The notes under the pieces were generated by a model that ran no database searches, was not told where the DNA came from, and saw nothing but the letters and a program-made list of their open reading frames with translations. A DNA stretch of 64,000 bases, from assembly GCA_015057365.1 (NCBI GenBank), contig SVEN01000004.1:60129-124128 (forward strand). Reading direction: 5' to 3'. This document shows, one piece after another, positions 46,059 to 55,570 of the stretch. Origin of the DNA: Lachnospiraceae bacterium (GTDB lineage Bacteria > Bacillota > Clostridia > Lachnospirales > Lachnospiraceae). How positions within the stretch are numbered: the stretch's first letter is position 1; the number at the start of each line of letters is the position of its first letter. The position numbers were made by a program, and so were the translations under genes.

Positions 46059-47252
46059 CTACTTATAGCAATGTTGAAAATCCGCACTCTTCGGCAATAA
46101 AAAAGCGCCCTTTTTCTTTATTTCCGAGATAAAATACTCCTTTAACACAGTCTCTTTTTCCGTCAGATACTTCTTTGCCTCAGGATACCGCTCCAGCAAA
46201 TACGCAAACAATTCATTAGCGTCCGTATATCGCATAAAACTTCCAAGTGTTACATTCTCCACCTTGGAAAAGTACCCTAAAAGAAGCTCTCTGAACGCCT
46301 CCCTCTCCTTTAACGACTCTGTTTCCCTTTCTTTTAGGAAGTCGTTCTTTAACTGCAGCTTCGTAAAAACCTCCTGCCAAAATACATGCTCTCTGCTTAC
46401 GCTTGCTCCGTTTACGGAACACATTCCCTCCGGTGCCAGTACCTTTGCCACGCGTTCAAAAAAAGCATCCCGTTCTTTGATAAAGTCTAACAAATAGTGC
46501 GCAATCACAAGGTCATAGCCTCCGCACTGTTTGACTTTCCCTTCAATCCCTCTCCAGGTTTCCGCTTCCTCTACATCCTCAAAATGCATTTTTATTTTCG
46601 TACCATCTGCTAAGGATTCCTTATGTTGTTCTGCATACTCCGCGAAATCGTCTGCCCAGCTTCCGTGCAAATCGTATCCTTCAACAGTCACTCCCGCCGG
46701 AATCTCAGACCAATTGTTACGCCACAGCTTGCCGTAACCACACCCAAAATCCAGTACTTTTGCCTTCTCCTTTAACCCCAGTGACTTATAAATCGTCACA
46801 TACCAATCCTGTCCCGCATTATGCAGAAGCGCCTGAAAATGATTTACATCCGCCCCCTGGTCCATCTGCATGGTTTTCACAATCTCCGCCACCGAATCCC
46901 AATCAGGCTCCGTTTTTCGAAGCAGTACGCTATGGATACCGGCAATAGCCTTTTCGATTTCATACTTTCTCCCCTCCAATATACGCAGTTGCCGCATCAA
47001 AACTTCCGTAATGTCCACATCCTTTTCCGCTGCCAGGTTATCGTGAATCTCCTCCAACGAGAATCCGATTTGCTTTAACGCAATGATTTTCTCCAACACT
47101 GCCAACGCTTCTGTATCATAAAGCCGGTAATTTCCCTCGGAATACCCGCTGGGCTTTAACAATCCCTTTTCGTCATATAAACGAACCGTTTTCTGGGAAA
47201 CGCCGGTCTTCTTTGCAATTTCCCCTGATGTCATTCTTTTTTCCATAGGCAT
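46059..47252 (-). CDS. MerR-family regulator fused to a SAM-dependent methyltransferase
   Basis: MTSGEIAKKTGVSQKTVRLYDEKGLLKPSGYSEGNYRLYD (MerR HTH), then KAKVLDFGCGYGKLWRNNWSEIPAGVTVEGYDLH (methyltransferase). Confidence 0.9.
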   Translation of the reverse strand: MPMEKRMTSGEIAKKTGVSQKTVRLYDEKGLLKPSGYSEGNYRLYDTEALAVLEKIIALKQIGFSLEEIHDNLAAEKDVDITEVLMRQLRILEGRKYEIEKAIAGIHSVLLRKTEPDWDSVAEIVKTMQMDQGADVNHFQALLHNAGQDWYVTIYKSLGLKEKAKVLDFGCGYGKLWRNNWSEIPAGVTVEGYDLHGSWADDFAEYAEQHKESLADGTKIKMHFEDVEEAETWRGIEGKVKQCGGYDLVIAHYLLDFIKERDAFFERVAKVLAPEGMCSVNGASVSREHVFWQEVFTKLQLKNDFLKERETESLKEREAFRELLLGYFSKVENVTLGSFMRYTDANELFAYLLERYPEAKKYLTEKETVLKEYFISEIKKKGAFLLPKSADFQHCYK

Positions 47253-47294
47253 CCTCCGTCATACAACTATCTCTATTACTCTAATCTTACTTAT

Positions 47295-47325
47295 AGTATA
47301 AAGGGTCCCCCTAGGGGAGAGTCAA
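47295..47325 (-). promoter_or_regulatory. MerR-type elongated-spacer promoter/operator upstream of the MerR-methyltransferase
   Basis: -35 TTGACT (47320-47325), 19-nt spacer containing palindrome cccctagggg, -10 TATACT (47295-47300). Confidence 0.75.
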
Positions 47326-47521
47326 GTAATTCTTCATTGTTTTTTTCACAATTCTTCCGACTACACCAAAGAATTCCACTTACAGAGTTCCCATGCCAAT
47401 CACAGCAATTTGCCATATCAAGTATTCCTTTACTTCTCAACAACGAATTGATAATTGTTTTCCTAAAAATCTATGCTATACTAAAATCACACCGGTGATA
47501 AACATGTGGAGGACACTTATT

Positions 47522-48673
47522 ATGCAGATAACCATTGGAAAAAATATCAAAGACTTACGAAAGCGAGACAACAGAACCCAGGAAGATTTGGCAAAAGTGC
47601 TCGGCGTCACCTGTCAGGCCATTTCCCGTTGGGAATCAAACGGTGGGTATCCTGACATGGAGCTGGTACCTGCCATCGCCAATTATTTTCATGTGACCAT
47701 TGATGAGCTGTTCGGCTATCACGGCGATAGAGAAGCACAGATCCAAGCCATTGTGAACAAGGCTAATGAGGCCATTCACGCTTTAGGCGGTTTCTTAGGC
47801 GAGGGGAACGGAGATTTGACAGATACCGTAGAAATGCTGCGGACTGCCTTAGAGGAATTTCCGAATGAGCCGGAACTTATGATTCGTTTGGCCGACTGCC
47901 TCTTCTATCTGGGCTGGCAAAAAAACGGCGTAAACCCGAAGATAAAGGAAGGTGACCCGTACCAATATGATGATGCAGAACGCAACAAAAACAACATCTA
48001 CTGGCAGGAATCCTTACAGATTTATAACAAGTTACTTAGTCTGGATGTCCCAACCAAATATCGGGAGGCTTCCCATCATTTTATGATACACATGTATAAA
48101 TACATGGGGGAATACGAAAAGGCAAAGGCCATCGCCAACGAGCAGTCGCCCGTTCACTCCTGTAAGGAGGTCTTTCTCACTTTGGCTACCGTAGGAGAAG
48201 AACAAGCAAAATACGAGGGGGAACTTATAATTGCGCTTCTTACTCATCTTAAAGGCAGTGTTTCTCGCTCTGTACTGATGAATTCCGACATTTCTTCCTC
48301 GGAATACGGCCGGGAAATTCTGCTTACCCTCATCCGCCTATCTGAATCGATATTTTCTGACGGCAGATGCGGAAAAGTGCATATGGATTTACGGTATTTA
48401 TATCTGACCTTGGCAATCCTGGAATCTCGTCACGGCGACCAAGCCAAGGCCCTGTCCTACTTTGAAAAGGGCTTTGACCACCACAAGGAATACTGCCGAA
48501 TTTCCACAGGCGCTTACAATTACTCTGCTCCTCTGGTGGCTAAGGTCTCCCTCCAAAAAGGTCAGTTCCAGGAAAACCCGGAGAATTTCTGGGGACTTAC
48601 CATGCCGCAGTATTCGGATGATTTCAAGGAGGAGTTAAAAAAGAACGAGAAGTTTCGGGAGTGTTTTGAGTAA
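47522..48673 (+). CDS. XRE-family regulator with TPR-like C-terminal domain
   Basis: MQITIGKNIKDLRKRDNRTQEDLAKVLGVTCQAISRWESNGGYPDMELVPAIANYFHVTIDELFGY. Confidence 0.9.
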   Translation: MQITIGKNIKDLRKRDNRTQEDLAKVLGVTCQAISRWESNGGYPDMELVPAIANYFHVTIDELFGYHGDREAQIQAIVNKANEAIHALGGFLGEGNGDLTDTVEMLRTALEEFPNEPELMIRLADCLFYLGWQKNGVNPKIKEGDPYQYDDAERNKNNIYWQESLQIYNKLLSLDVPTKYREASHHFMIHMYKYMGEYEKAKAIANEQSPVHSCKEVFLTLATVGEEQAKYEGELIIALLTHLKGSVSRSVLMNSDISSSEYGREILLTLIRLSESIFSDGRCGKVHMDLRYLYLTLAILESRHGDQAKALSYFEKGFDHHKEYCRISTGAYNYSAPLVAKVSLQKGQFQENPENFWGLTMPQYSDDFKEELKKNEKFRECFE

Positions 48674-48696
48674 CCCCGGCATCTTCCGCCAGCAAA

Positions 48697-48740
48697 AACC
48701 AAAAAGTCCTTCGAAGCAAAAACTTCGAAGGACTTTTCAT
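48697..48740. terminator. Bidirectional terminator
   Basis: aaaaagtccttcgaag-caaaaa-cttcgaaggactttt. Confidence 0.85.
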
Positions 48741-48750
48741 TCATTCCTCA

Positions 48751-49164
48751 CTACAGCACCATCAACAATGTCCCCGCACCGATTAATAAGCAACCGATAA
48801 CGGACTTTATCGTAAACTCCTCATGCAAAAATACAAAGGCTAGTATCAAGGTAAATACCACACTTAATTTATCAATAGGAACCACTTTGGATGCCTTTCC
48901 AACTTGAAGCGCCTTGTAATAACAAAGCCAGGATGCGCCTGTTGCCAAACCGGATAAAATCAGAAACATCCAGCTCTTTTTACTGATATGAAAAATATCC
49001 TTTTGGGCATTCGTCAAGAACACCATCCCCCAGGCCATGATTACTACTACAACCGTACGTATGGCCGTGGCCAGATTAGAGTTTACCTTTTCAATTCCGA
49101 CCTTTGCCAAAATGGATGTCAATGCCGCAAATATTGCTGACAATAAAGCAAATATAAACCACAT
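48751..49164 (-). CDS. EamA-family small transporter (half-size, about 138 aa)
   Basis: MWFIFALLSAIFAALTSILAKVGIEKVNSNLATAIRT...VPIDKLSVVFTLILAFVFLHEEFTIKSVIGCLLIGAGTLLMVL. Confidence 0.9.
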   Translation of the reverse strand: MWFIFALLSAIFAALTSILAKVGIEKVNSNLATAIRTVVVVIMAWGMVFLTNAQKDIFHISKKSWMFLILSGLATGASWLCYYKALQVGKASKVVPIDKLSVVFTLILAFVFLHEEFTIKSVIGCLLIGAGTLLMVL

Positions 49165-49238
49165 GGTTCTTCCTCCTTTGTACATAGTTTCCGTGAAATA
49201 TTTCTTCCGGTTCTACCCTTCCGCTGTCATCTTGCCTA

Positions 49239-50552
49239 TTACTTTTCTCCAAAAAGTCTTTCAAACAGCGTTGTTACCGTATCCTCCACACACGCACACG
49301 GATATTTCAAAAACTCCTCCCGTGTGGTCGTACCCGTCAGTACACCTGCAAATTTCATTCCTGCCGCTTCTGCTGCTTCCGCATCCACATAACTGTCTCC
49401 CACGTAAAGCACCTCTTCTATCTTTACTCCCAACTGCTTTACGGCAAGAAGCAAGCCCTCCGGGTCCGGTTTTACCTTTGTGACATCTCCGACACCGATT
49501 ATCACATCCAACAAATCCTCGGCATCAAATTTCTTCATAATGTTCCGGACACGATATGCGAATTTCGTGGTAACAATTCCAATCCGGTACCCCTGTGCTC
49601 TAAGGTTTACAAGCAGTTCCTTTACACCCGGATACAACGTGGCACTGTCTACCATCACCTCATCCGCCTTTTCCTTAAACAAATCAAAGAAGCGGTCTGC
49701 CCGTGCCTCCTCCATATTTCCGGTCAATGCTTTGTAGGTTTCAGAAAGAGACAGGCCGATGGTTTTCTTAATCTCCTCGTAAGTCCGCTCTTCCTCTCCC
49801 ATTTGCGCCAGTGCATACTGTGCACTAAGCACAATACCGTTGGTAGTATCCCCGAGGGTATAATCAAAATCAAAGATAATCGTATTTAAACCGTTATGCC
49901 TATACATTCGGCCGTCTTCAAAGGAATAGTATGGCCGTTCTCCGATAACTTCCACCGCACCGTCATTCACAAACAATGTCACTTCCTCCGGCAACGCCAG
50001 CACACAGCGATGCTCCGAGATTTCAAGTAAATACTCTTTGCTCCGCTCATCCTCTTCCTTCTCTCGACTGGTAAAATGGCACAACAAAGACACGCCTTGT
50101 AATACATCCATTCCGGCAGTATCCGTAAGTCCTACCTCATTCGGGTCATCCAAGTTACAAGCCTCCAAGTCCTCTCCAAAAATAATCGCTCCCGCACTTC
50201 CGCCAAAGGCCACACCGCCCTGTTCCAGATAGGTACGCAGTTTTACAAACGCCCCGCTTTCCTTTAACTCCTTCAACAGCTTGTAGGTATTTCCGCCGCC
50301 GATAAATACCACACTATAATCGGAGAAATTCTTCTTGGCAAGCTCCGCACCGCTCCGGATCATCTCGATATAGGGAATCTGTACCTTGGCCAGTTCCCCC
50401 GTAATCCATTCATAGCAACTGTCATACATCTCCGTCTCCATTGCCAACGGAATATACAAGCATGGCTTGGTATGGTCGATTACTTCATTTAATCTCTTAT
50501 TTGCCTCTACGGTCTGTTCACCGGCACCGCCGCCGCATAAAAAGACTTTCAT
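49239..50552 (-). CDS. Fusion protein: N-terminal peptidase E-like (S51) plus C-terminal HAD phosphatase
   Basis: VVFIGGGNTYKLLKELKESGAF...GGVAFGGSAGAIIFG (S51-like), then NTIIFDFDYTLGDTTNGIV...YPGVKELLVNLRAQGYRIGIVTTKF...VKPDPEGLLLAVKQLG...YVGDSYVDAEAAEAAGM (HAD). Confidence 0.9.
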   Translation of the reverse strand: MKVFLCGGGAGEQTVEANKRLNEVIDHTKPCLYIPLAMETEMYDSCYEWITGELAKVQIPYIEMIRSGAELAKKNFSDYSVVFIGGGNTYKLLKELKESGAFVKLRTYLEQGGVAFGGSAGAIIFGEDLEACNLDDPNEVGLTDTAGMDVLQGVSLLCHFTSREKEEDERSKEYLLEISEHRCVLALPEEVTLFVNDGAVEVIGERPYYSFEDGRMYRHNGLNTIIFDFDYTLGDTTNGIVLSAQYALAQMGEEERTYEEIKKTIGLSLSETYKALTGNMEEARADRFFDLFKEKADEVMVDSATLYPGVKELLVNLRAQGYRIGIVTTKFAYRVRNIMKKFDAEDLLDVIIGVGDVTKVKPDPEGLLLAVKQLGVKIEEVLYVGDSYVDAEAAEAAGMKFAGVLTGTTTREEFLKYPCACVEDTVTTLFERLFGEK

Positions 50553-50601
50553 ACTGTATCTGCCTCCGATTTATAGAATATGTCTTACAAACTGATACAC
50601 C

Positions 50602-51180
50602 TTACAGCTGCTTTCTCATAAACACGTCCGACCTTATGGTCTCCTTATACTGCTCTATCTCCTCAAATCCTACTGATTTGTACAGCTTTATTGCACGCTC
50701 GGAGGTAGATATGGTATCCAAGTACATTGCCACAAATCCGGCCCGCTTTGCCTCCTCCAAGGCTGTAGACAATAGCCGGTATCCTAATCCTTGACCGTGA
50801 TATTTACTATACAAGTAAAGCGCTTTTAGTTCACAATTTATCTCATCCAGTCTTCTTATTCCCACCGTTCCGATGAGGCTGCTTCCGTCATATAAGCACC
50901 AAACCTTTTCAAACTGTTCTAAGCTTTTCACATACTGCTGTATTGCAGCGGCATCCAGGTTGCGACCGGATTCCGGAAGAACCTCTTCCAAGAAGTGTAG
51001 CACTTCGTTTTGCTCTTGTTCTGTATTTTTGTATTCTTTGATGTGCATACACTTACCACTCATACGCTCTTCCAATTCTTTTACCGTCATCGGATTATTA
51101 CTTTGCTCATCCTCGATTAATTGTTTATTCAACACTGCCAACTGTGAAACATCCTCTAATGTACACTTTCTAATTTCCAT
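50602..51180 (-). CDS. GNAT N-acetyltransferase
   Basis: MEIRKCTLEDVSQLAVLNKQL...ELKALYLYSKYHGQGLGYRLLSTALEEAKRAGFVAMYLDTISTSERAIKLYKSVGF. Confidence 0.92.
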   Translation of the reverse strand: MEIRKCTLEDVSQLAVLNKQLIEDEQSNNPMTVKELEERMSGKCMHIKEYKNTEQEQNEVLHFLEEVLPESGRNLDAAAIQQYVKSLEQFEKVWCLYDGSSLIGTVGIRRLDEINCELKALYLYSKYHGQGLGYRLLSTALEEAKRAGFVAMYLDTISTSERAIKLYKSVGFEEIEQYKETIRSDVFMRKQL

Positions 51181-51265
51181 CCCTGCTCTCCTTTCGTTAA
51201 GCAATTTCGTTCTATTTATATGTTATCTTTCATTTTACCAATCTCACTTACTCTTGTCAAACCAA

Positions 51266-51298
51266 AAGGCTGTCACATCCCTGCGACAGCCTTTCGTT
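51266..51298 (-). terminator. Rho-independent terminator of the AGCS gene
   Basis: aaaggctgtcgcagggatgtgacagcctttt read on minus. Confidence 0.8.
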
Positions 51299-51310
51299 AC
51301 AAATCAAATT

Positions 51311-52840
51311 TTATTCTTCCCCGTTGTTCACGGCTTCTTCCATAACCTTCTGAATCTCTTCGTCATAAGAAAGCACCGGCGTTACCACCTTGCCCTTAAT
51401 CTTACGATCCACGTAGTTACGTACAATCTTAATCAGTACCGGAGACAGTACTACCACACCGATTAAGTTCGGAATCATCATCATACCGTTAAAGGTATCG
51501 GAAATATCCCATGCAATGGAGGAGCTCATCAGCGCACCGCTGACAACGAGCAGTACGAAGAATACCTTATATACCTTCACTGCCTTAAGGCCGAATAAGT
51601 ACTCTACTGCCTTGCTGCCGTAGTGAGACCAGCCCAATACAGTGGTAAATGCGAATAATAACATTGCGATAGCGATGAACCATTCACCCGGCTGACCGAA
51701 TACCTTACCGAAAGCAGTTGCAACTAAGGTTGCATCGTTGGTACCTGCTGCTGCAAGACCGGTATTTAAGTCAATTGCACCGGAAGAAAGTACAACAACC
51801 GCAGTCATGGTACATACCACCATGGTATCTGCGAATACTTCGAAGATACCCCACATACCCTGCTTTACCGGCTCCTTAACGTTAGAATTGGAATGCACCA
51901 TAACAGAAGAGCCGAGACCTGCCTCGTTGGAGAACGCACCGCGCTTACAACCCTGTACAATTACAGTCTTAATCATAATACCTGCCGCAGCACCGCCTAC
52001 CGCCTTTACACCGAAGGCAAACTTAAAGATGGAACCGAAGATTGCTCCAATTTCACCAATGTTTACAAAAAGAATTACGAGACAGCCTACCACATACGCA
52101 ATTGCCATAAACGGAACCACGCGCTCCGCTACTGCTGCAATACGCTGCAAACCGCCGATAATGATAAGAGCTGCCACTACCATAAGTACAAGACCGATAA
52201 TAAGAGCAATCAAGGAAGCTTCACCAACCACCGTCGGAGCCTCTACATTCTTAAAGAATGCAGACTCTACATTGATTACAATCTTATTAATCTGGCCCAT
52301 GTTACCGATACCGAAGGATGCCAAAATCGCACAGATTGCAAATAAAACAGCAAGAATCTTACCGACAATCTTACATCCCTTTAATCTTCCCAAACCGTCC
52401 TGCAGATAGTACATCGGACCGCCGGACCACTCGCCCTGCTTGTTTCTGCGACGGTAATAAATACCCAATACGTTTTCGGAGAAGTTGGTCATCATTCCGA
52501 GGAATGCCATCACCCACATCCAGAACACCGCACCCGGTCCGCCGATGACGATAGCCGCTGCCACACCGGCAATATTACCGGTACCGATGGTTGCCGCCAG
52601 AGCCGTACAAAGCGCCTGGAACTGAGAAACGGAACCTTTCTCCTTCTTCTGCGCATCTTTCTTAAATACGCTTACAATAGTCTTCGTCCACCAGTGCTTT
52701 AAATGACTGATTTGGAAAACCTTCGTTACAATCGTCGTAAGTAAACCGGCACCGATTAACAAAATCAGTCCTACCTGTACCCACACGAAGTCGTTGACCT
52801 TACCGTTAATTTCGGTAAGAAGCTCCATAAAGCCTTTCAT
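51311..52840 (-). CDS. Sodium:alanine/glycine symporter (AGCS family)
   Basis: CTALAATIGTGNIAGVAAAIVIGGPGAVFWMWVMAFLGMMTNFSENVLGIYYR; start at 52840 behind SD aggagg. Confidence 0.95.
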   Translation of the reverse strand: MKGFMELLTEINGKVNDFVWVQVGLILLIGAGLLTTIVTKVFQISHLKHWWTKTIVSVFKKDAQKKEKGSVSQFQALCTALAATIGTGNIAGVAAAIVIGGPGAVFWMWVMAFLGMMTNFSENVLGIYYRRRNKQGEWSGGPMYYLQDGLGRLKGCKIVGKILAVLFAICAILASFGIGNMGQINKIVINVESAFFKNVEAPTVVGEASLIALIIGLVLMVVAALIIIGGLQRIAAVAERVVPFMAIAYVVGCLVILFVNIGEIGAIFGSIFKFAFGVKAVGGAAAGIMIKTVIVQGCKRGAFSNEAGLGSSVMVHSNSNVKEPVKQGMWGIFEVFADTMVVCTMTAVVVLSSGAIDLNTGLAAAGTNDATLVATAFGKVFGQPGEWFIAIAMLLFAFTTVLGWSHYGSKAVEYLFGLKAVKVYKVFFVLLVVSGALMSSSIAWDISDTFNGMMMIPNLIGVVVLSPVLIKIVRNYVDRKIKGKVVTPVLSYDEEIQKVMEEAVNNGEE

Positions 52841-52849
52841 AAAAATCCT

Positions 52850-52932
52850 CCTGTCCTTTTGCCTGAGAGATCGGTGACATTTCGCCACCTTACACCTTCG
52901 GCGTTCATTTGTAATGAATCTCTCCAAGATTT
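52850..52932 (-). promoter_or_regulatory. Glycine riboswitch, single aptamer
   Basis: Minus strand: cttggagagattcattacaaatgaacgccgaaggtgtaaggtggcgaaatgtcaccgatctctcaggcaaaaggacaggagg; hallmark ctctcaggcaaaaggacag; only one aptamer before the SD. Confidence 0.9.
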
Positions 52933-52953
52933 TACGGACTTTTGTCCATTAAA

Positions 52954-52982
52954 ATAATATAGTATAACAGTGCCTTTGTCAA
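52954..52982 (-). promoter_or_regulatory. Sigma-A promoter of the riboswitch-AGCS transcript
   Basis: TTGACA (52977-52982), 17-nt spacer, TATTAT (52954-52959). Confidence 0.75.
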
Positions 52983-53084
52983 GATTTCTTAACAGCATTT
53001 TCCCGATTGTACGAATCTTTTCTATAGATTCCTACCGCAAAAAACGGACCGTACGATTGGCATCGTCACAGTCCGTTACTCCGC

Positions 53085-53516
53085 TTATAAATATTTCTTT
53101 AACTCTCTCATAAAGTTCTCTTCTTCTTTTACAATATTCTCCGCCAATTTCTTGCTCTCCGGAGAAGCATTTTCAAACTCATGAGTTTTTTCCGCAATGG
53201 TCTGAATTCCCATGTTGCAACCGTTCATCATAATCTTTGCGATTTCGGTATCGCTTCGCTTTACCATCATCTTCATTTCGGTAGTCAGCCAGGACATGGC
53301 AGACGCCATCATTCCCGGGTCTTTTTCGTACTCTCCGTTTTCCTCTAAAAGCTTGGCACTCTCCGCCTCCAGCTTCTCGTGATGCTCCTTGCTCTCACGA
53401 ATCAACGTCGCCAGCCCTTCGGAGGTGGTATAATCCTGAATCTGATTCATACTATTGATTGCCATCTTACAACCGGAGTTACACTCCTGTAATAATTTTC
53501 TGGTATCTTCCTGCAT
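53085..53516 (-). CDS. Hypothetical helical protein
   Basis: 143 aa, predicted alpha-helical, contains GCKMAINSMNQ and NGCNMGIQTIAEK near-repeats; ORF with good spacing and no competing frame. Confidence 0.7.
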   Translation of the reverse strand: MQEDTRKLLQECNSGCKMAINSMNQIQDYTTSEGLATLIRESKEHHEKLEAESAKLLEENGEYEKDPGMMASAMSWLTTEMKMMVKRSDTEIAKIMMNGCNMGIQTIAEKTHEFENASPESKKLAENIVKEEENFMRELKKYL

Positions 53517-53635
53517 AAAAAATCCTTCTTTCCGATTTATTTGTAACTATTATTTGGAAAGAAGGGCATTTCTATTCATTCTTTATCATTTTTCTTTGTC
53601 ATTCACGGCGTTACTTTCATTCCTCTATGAGACCA

Positions 53636-54535
53636 CTATTTCAGCGCCACCGACAACACAATTCCGGTTATAATCACGCCGGCGCAAAACAGCTTATAGC
53701 CGATATTCTTCTCTTTAAAGATAAATTTTCCGGCCAAAATCGTCACAATACATCCGGCCTGTTTTAACAACGTCATAATTGTCACCTTGCTGTCCGCGGA
53801 CTGATTGGCAATAAACAGCGCCTTATCCCCGATAACAAAAATCAGGCTTAAAATCCAAATCCAATAATTTTTAAGCGCACTCCACAACCGGATTTTGGTC
53901 CTTGTAATAAGAATATACGCCAGGTAAAACAGCACCAGAAACAGCATATACCAGAACTGTAACTGGGTACTGGTCATTCGCTGCATCAGCACCTTATCCA
54001 TTGTACCGGATACTCCGTTTAACAAACAAGACAGCAGTGCAAAACAAACAATTTTAAAGCCGACTTTTTCTGCCGGTTCTTTCGTTACCGGTTCTGCCAT
54101 TGCATTCTTTTTTCCGAAAAGTCGTTTTCCTCCCGTCTGATACCGGTATAACAAAAGTCCTGCACACACGAGAACTAAACCCACCGTCTGCCAGAGGGTC
54201 ATCCCTTCCTTCAGGAAAATCACACCCATTAAGGTAGAAAATATAACTCGGGACAAATCCAGCAGTCCGTACAAGCTGATCGGCATCTTTTTGATTGCCT
54301 TAAAACTGAATATCCAAGCTACAAAAATAACAAAGGACTTAACAGCAATCCAGACCATATCCTGCCACGGTACGCCCCCTACCTGCGCTGCTCCCGGTGT
54401 CACCATCAGAAAAGAAAGGAGGGTGTAAACAAACAGCACCTCCAGTATGGTATTCTTTTCCATGGACTTTTTCTTTATAATTTCACGGGTTCCTTTAATC
54501 ACACCGTATAAAAGGGTCAGCCAAATCCAAAGCAT
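53636..54535 (-). CDS. EamA/DMT-family transporter (full-length)
   Basis: About 10 TM segments; LLDLSRVIFSTLMGVIFLKEGMTLWQTVGLVLVCAGLLLY. Confidence 0.85.
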   Translation of the reverse strand: MLWIWLTLLYGVIKGTREIIKKKSMEKNTILEVLFVYTLLSFLMVTPGAAQVGGVPWQDMVWIAVKSFVIFVAWIFSFKAIKKMPISLYGLLDLSRVIFSTLMGVIFLKEGMTLWQTVGLVLVCAGLLLYRYQTGGKRLFGKKNAMAEPVTKEPAEKVGFKIVCFALLSCLLNGVSGTMDKVLMQRMTSTQLQFWYMLFLVLFYLAYILITRTKIRLWSALKNYWIWILSLIFVIGDKALFIANQSADSKVTIMTLLKQAGCIVTILAGKFIFKEKNIGYKLFCAGVIITGIVLSVALK

Positions 54536-54640
54536 AACATCTCTCCTAAAGCAAATTCCACTCTGTCCGCTTGTTCTAAGTGACAGTCTTTACCCTCGGA
54601 ATGTTATAACATATTCCCTGCAAATTGTCAATCAAAGCCT

Positions 54641-55561
54641 CTATCTCTTCCGTTCCGTAGCCCTATCCTTTAACGGAAACTCCACCGTAATACGAAACTC
54701 TTTTCCATCCAGGTTCGCTTCTATAGTACCGTTTAACTTCTCTGTAAAATTCTTTGCAATGGAAAGACCCAGCCCCGTGGATGTATGAGTTCTGGCGGAG
54801 TCTGCCTTATAGAAACGTTCAAATACCTGCTCTGCATTAATTTCTCCCGGACGTTCCACCTCATTTTCACATACAAAGCGTACATACCCATCCTCTTTCT
54901 CCAAGCATAGCGCAAATCGGTTCTTCCCGTGTTCCAGAGCATTCTTCAGTATATTCTGCAAAATGCGCCGGAATGCTTCCTTATTTCCCTGTACCGGACA
55001 AGCATCTTCCGTAAATTCTACCTCCGGCTCAATATTCCTCTTCTTGAATTCATCATAAAAGGAAAATACCGTCTCATACACACATTTTCCGAAATCCACT
55101 GACTCTGTAGGCAATTCATAGCTTTTATTCTGTAGTCTGGTGTAAGTAAACAGCTCCTCCAACATCTCCTTTAAACCGGAAATGCGCTCTTTAATAATCG
55201 CGACATACCGTGCCCGTTCTTCCTCGTCCTCCGTTTCCTGTAATAGCTGAAAGTATCCATCCAGTGAGGTCAGCGGCGTCCGGATATCATGCGAAATATT
55301 CGTGATGGTCTCCTTAAAGCGTTCCTCTCCCCGCAAGGTCTCCCTGTTCAGTTCCTTCGTCTGTGCCAGCACCTCGTTGATTTCCTGCCGCAGTGTATCC
55401 AGCTCAGGAAACCCTCCTTGACTCTGAAGGCGCATGTTCGTATCATTCTCTTTTACAAACGCCAACTGGCGGCAAGTAAACTTTACCTGCCGCCGGTAGA
55501 ATATCAGTATGAAACACAGTACTATCGCCGCAAGAGTCGCAGCTACCGCCCATACAATCAT
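54641..55561 (-). CDS. Sensor histidine kinase
   Basis: ETITNISHDIRTPLTSLDGYFQLL (H-box), ILQNILKNALEHGKN (N-box), TSTGLGLSIAKNFTEKLNG (G-box). Confidence 0.95.
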   Translation of the reverse strand: MIVWAVAATLAAIVLCFILIFYRRQVKFTCRQLAFVKENDTNMRLQSQGGFPELDTLRQEINEVLAQTKELNRETLRGEERFKETITNISHDIRTPLTSLDGYFQLLQETEDEEERARYVAIIKERISGLKEMLEELFTYTRLQNKSYELPTESVDFGKCVYETVFSFYDEFKKRNIEPEVEFTEDACPVQGNKEAFRRILQNILKNALEHGKNRFALCLEKEDGYVRFVCENEVERPGEINAEQVFERFYKADSARTHTSTGLGLSIAKNFTEKLNGTIEANLDGKEFRITVEFPLKDRATERKR

Positions 55562-55570
55562 AACTACTCC

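Noticed and set aside
48751-49164. Truncated EamA gene as pseudogene
   Set aside because: Half-size EamA proteins of about 140 aa are an established functional class; ORF is intact with SD.
51738-52409. Long plus-strand ORF antisense to the AGCS symporter (223 aa)
   Set aside because: Shadow ORF of a conserved membrane-protein gene; low-complexity Ile/Thr/Ala composition and no RBS.
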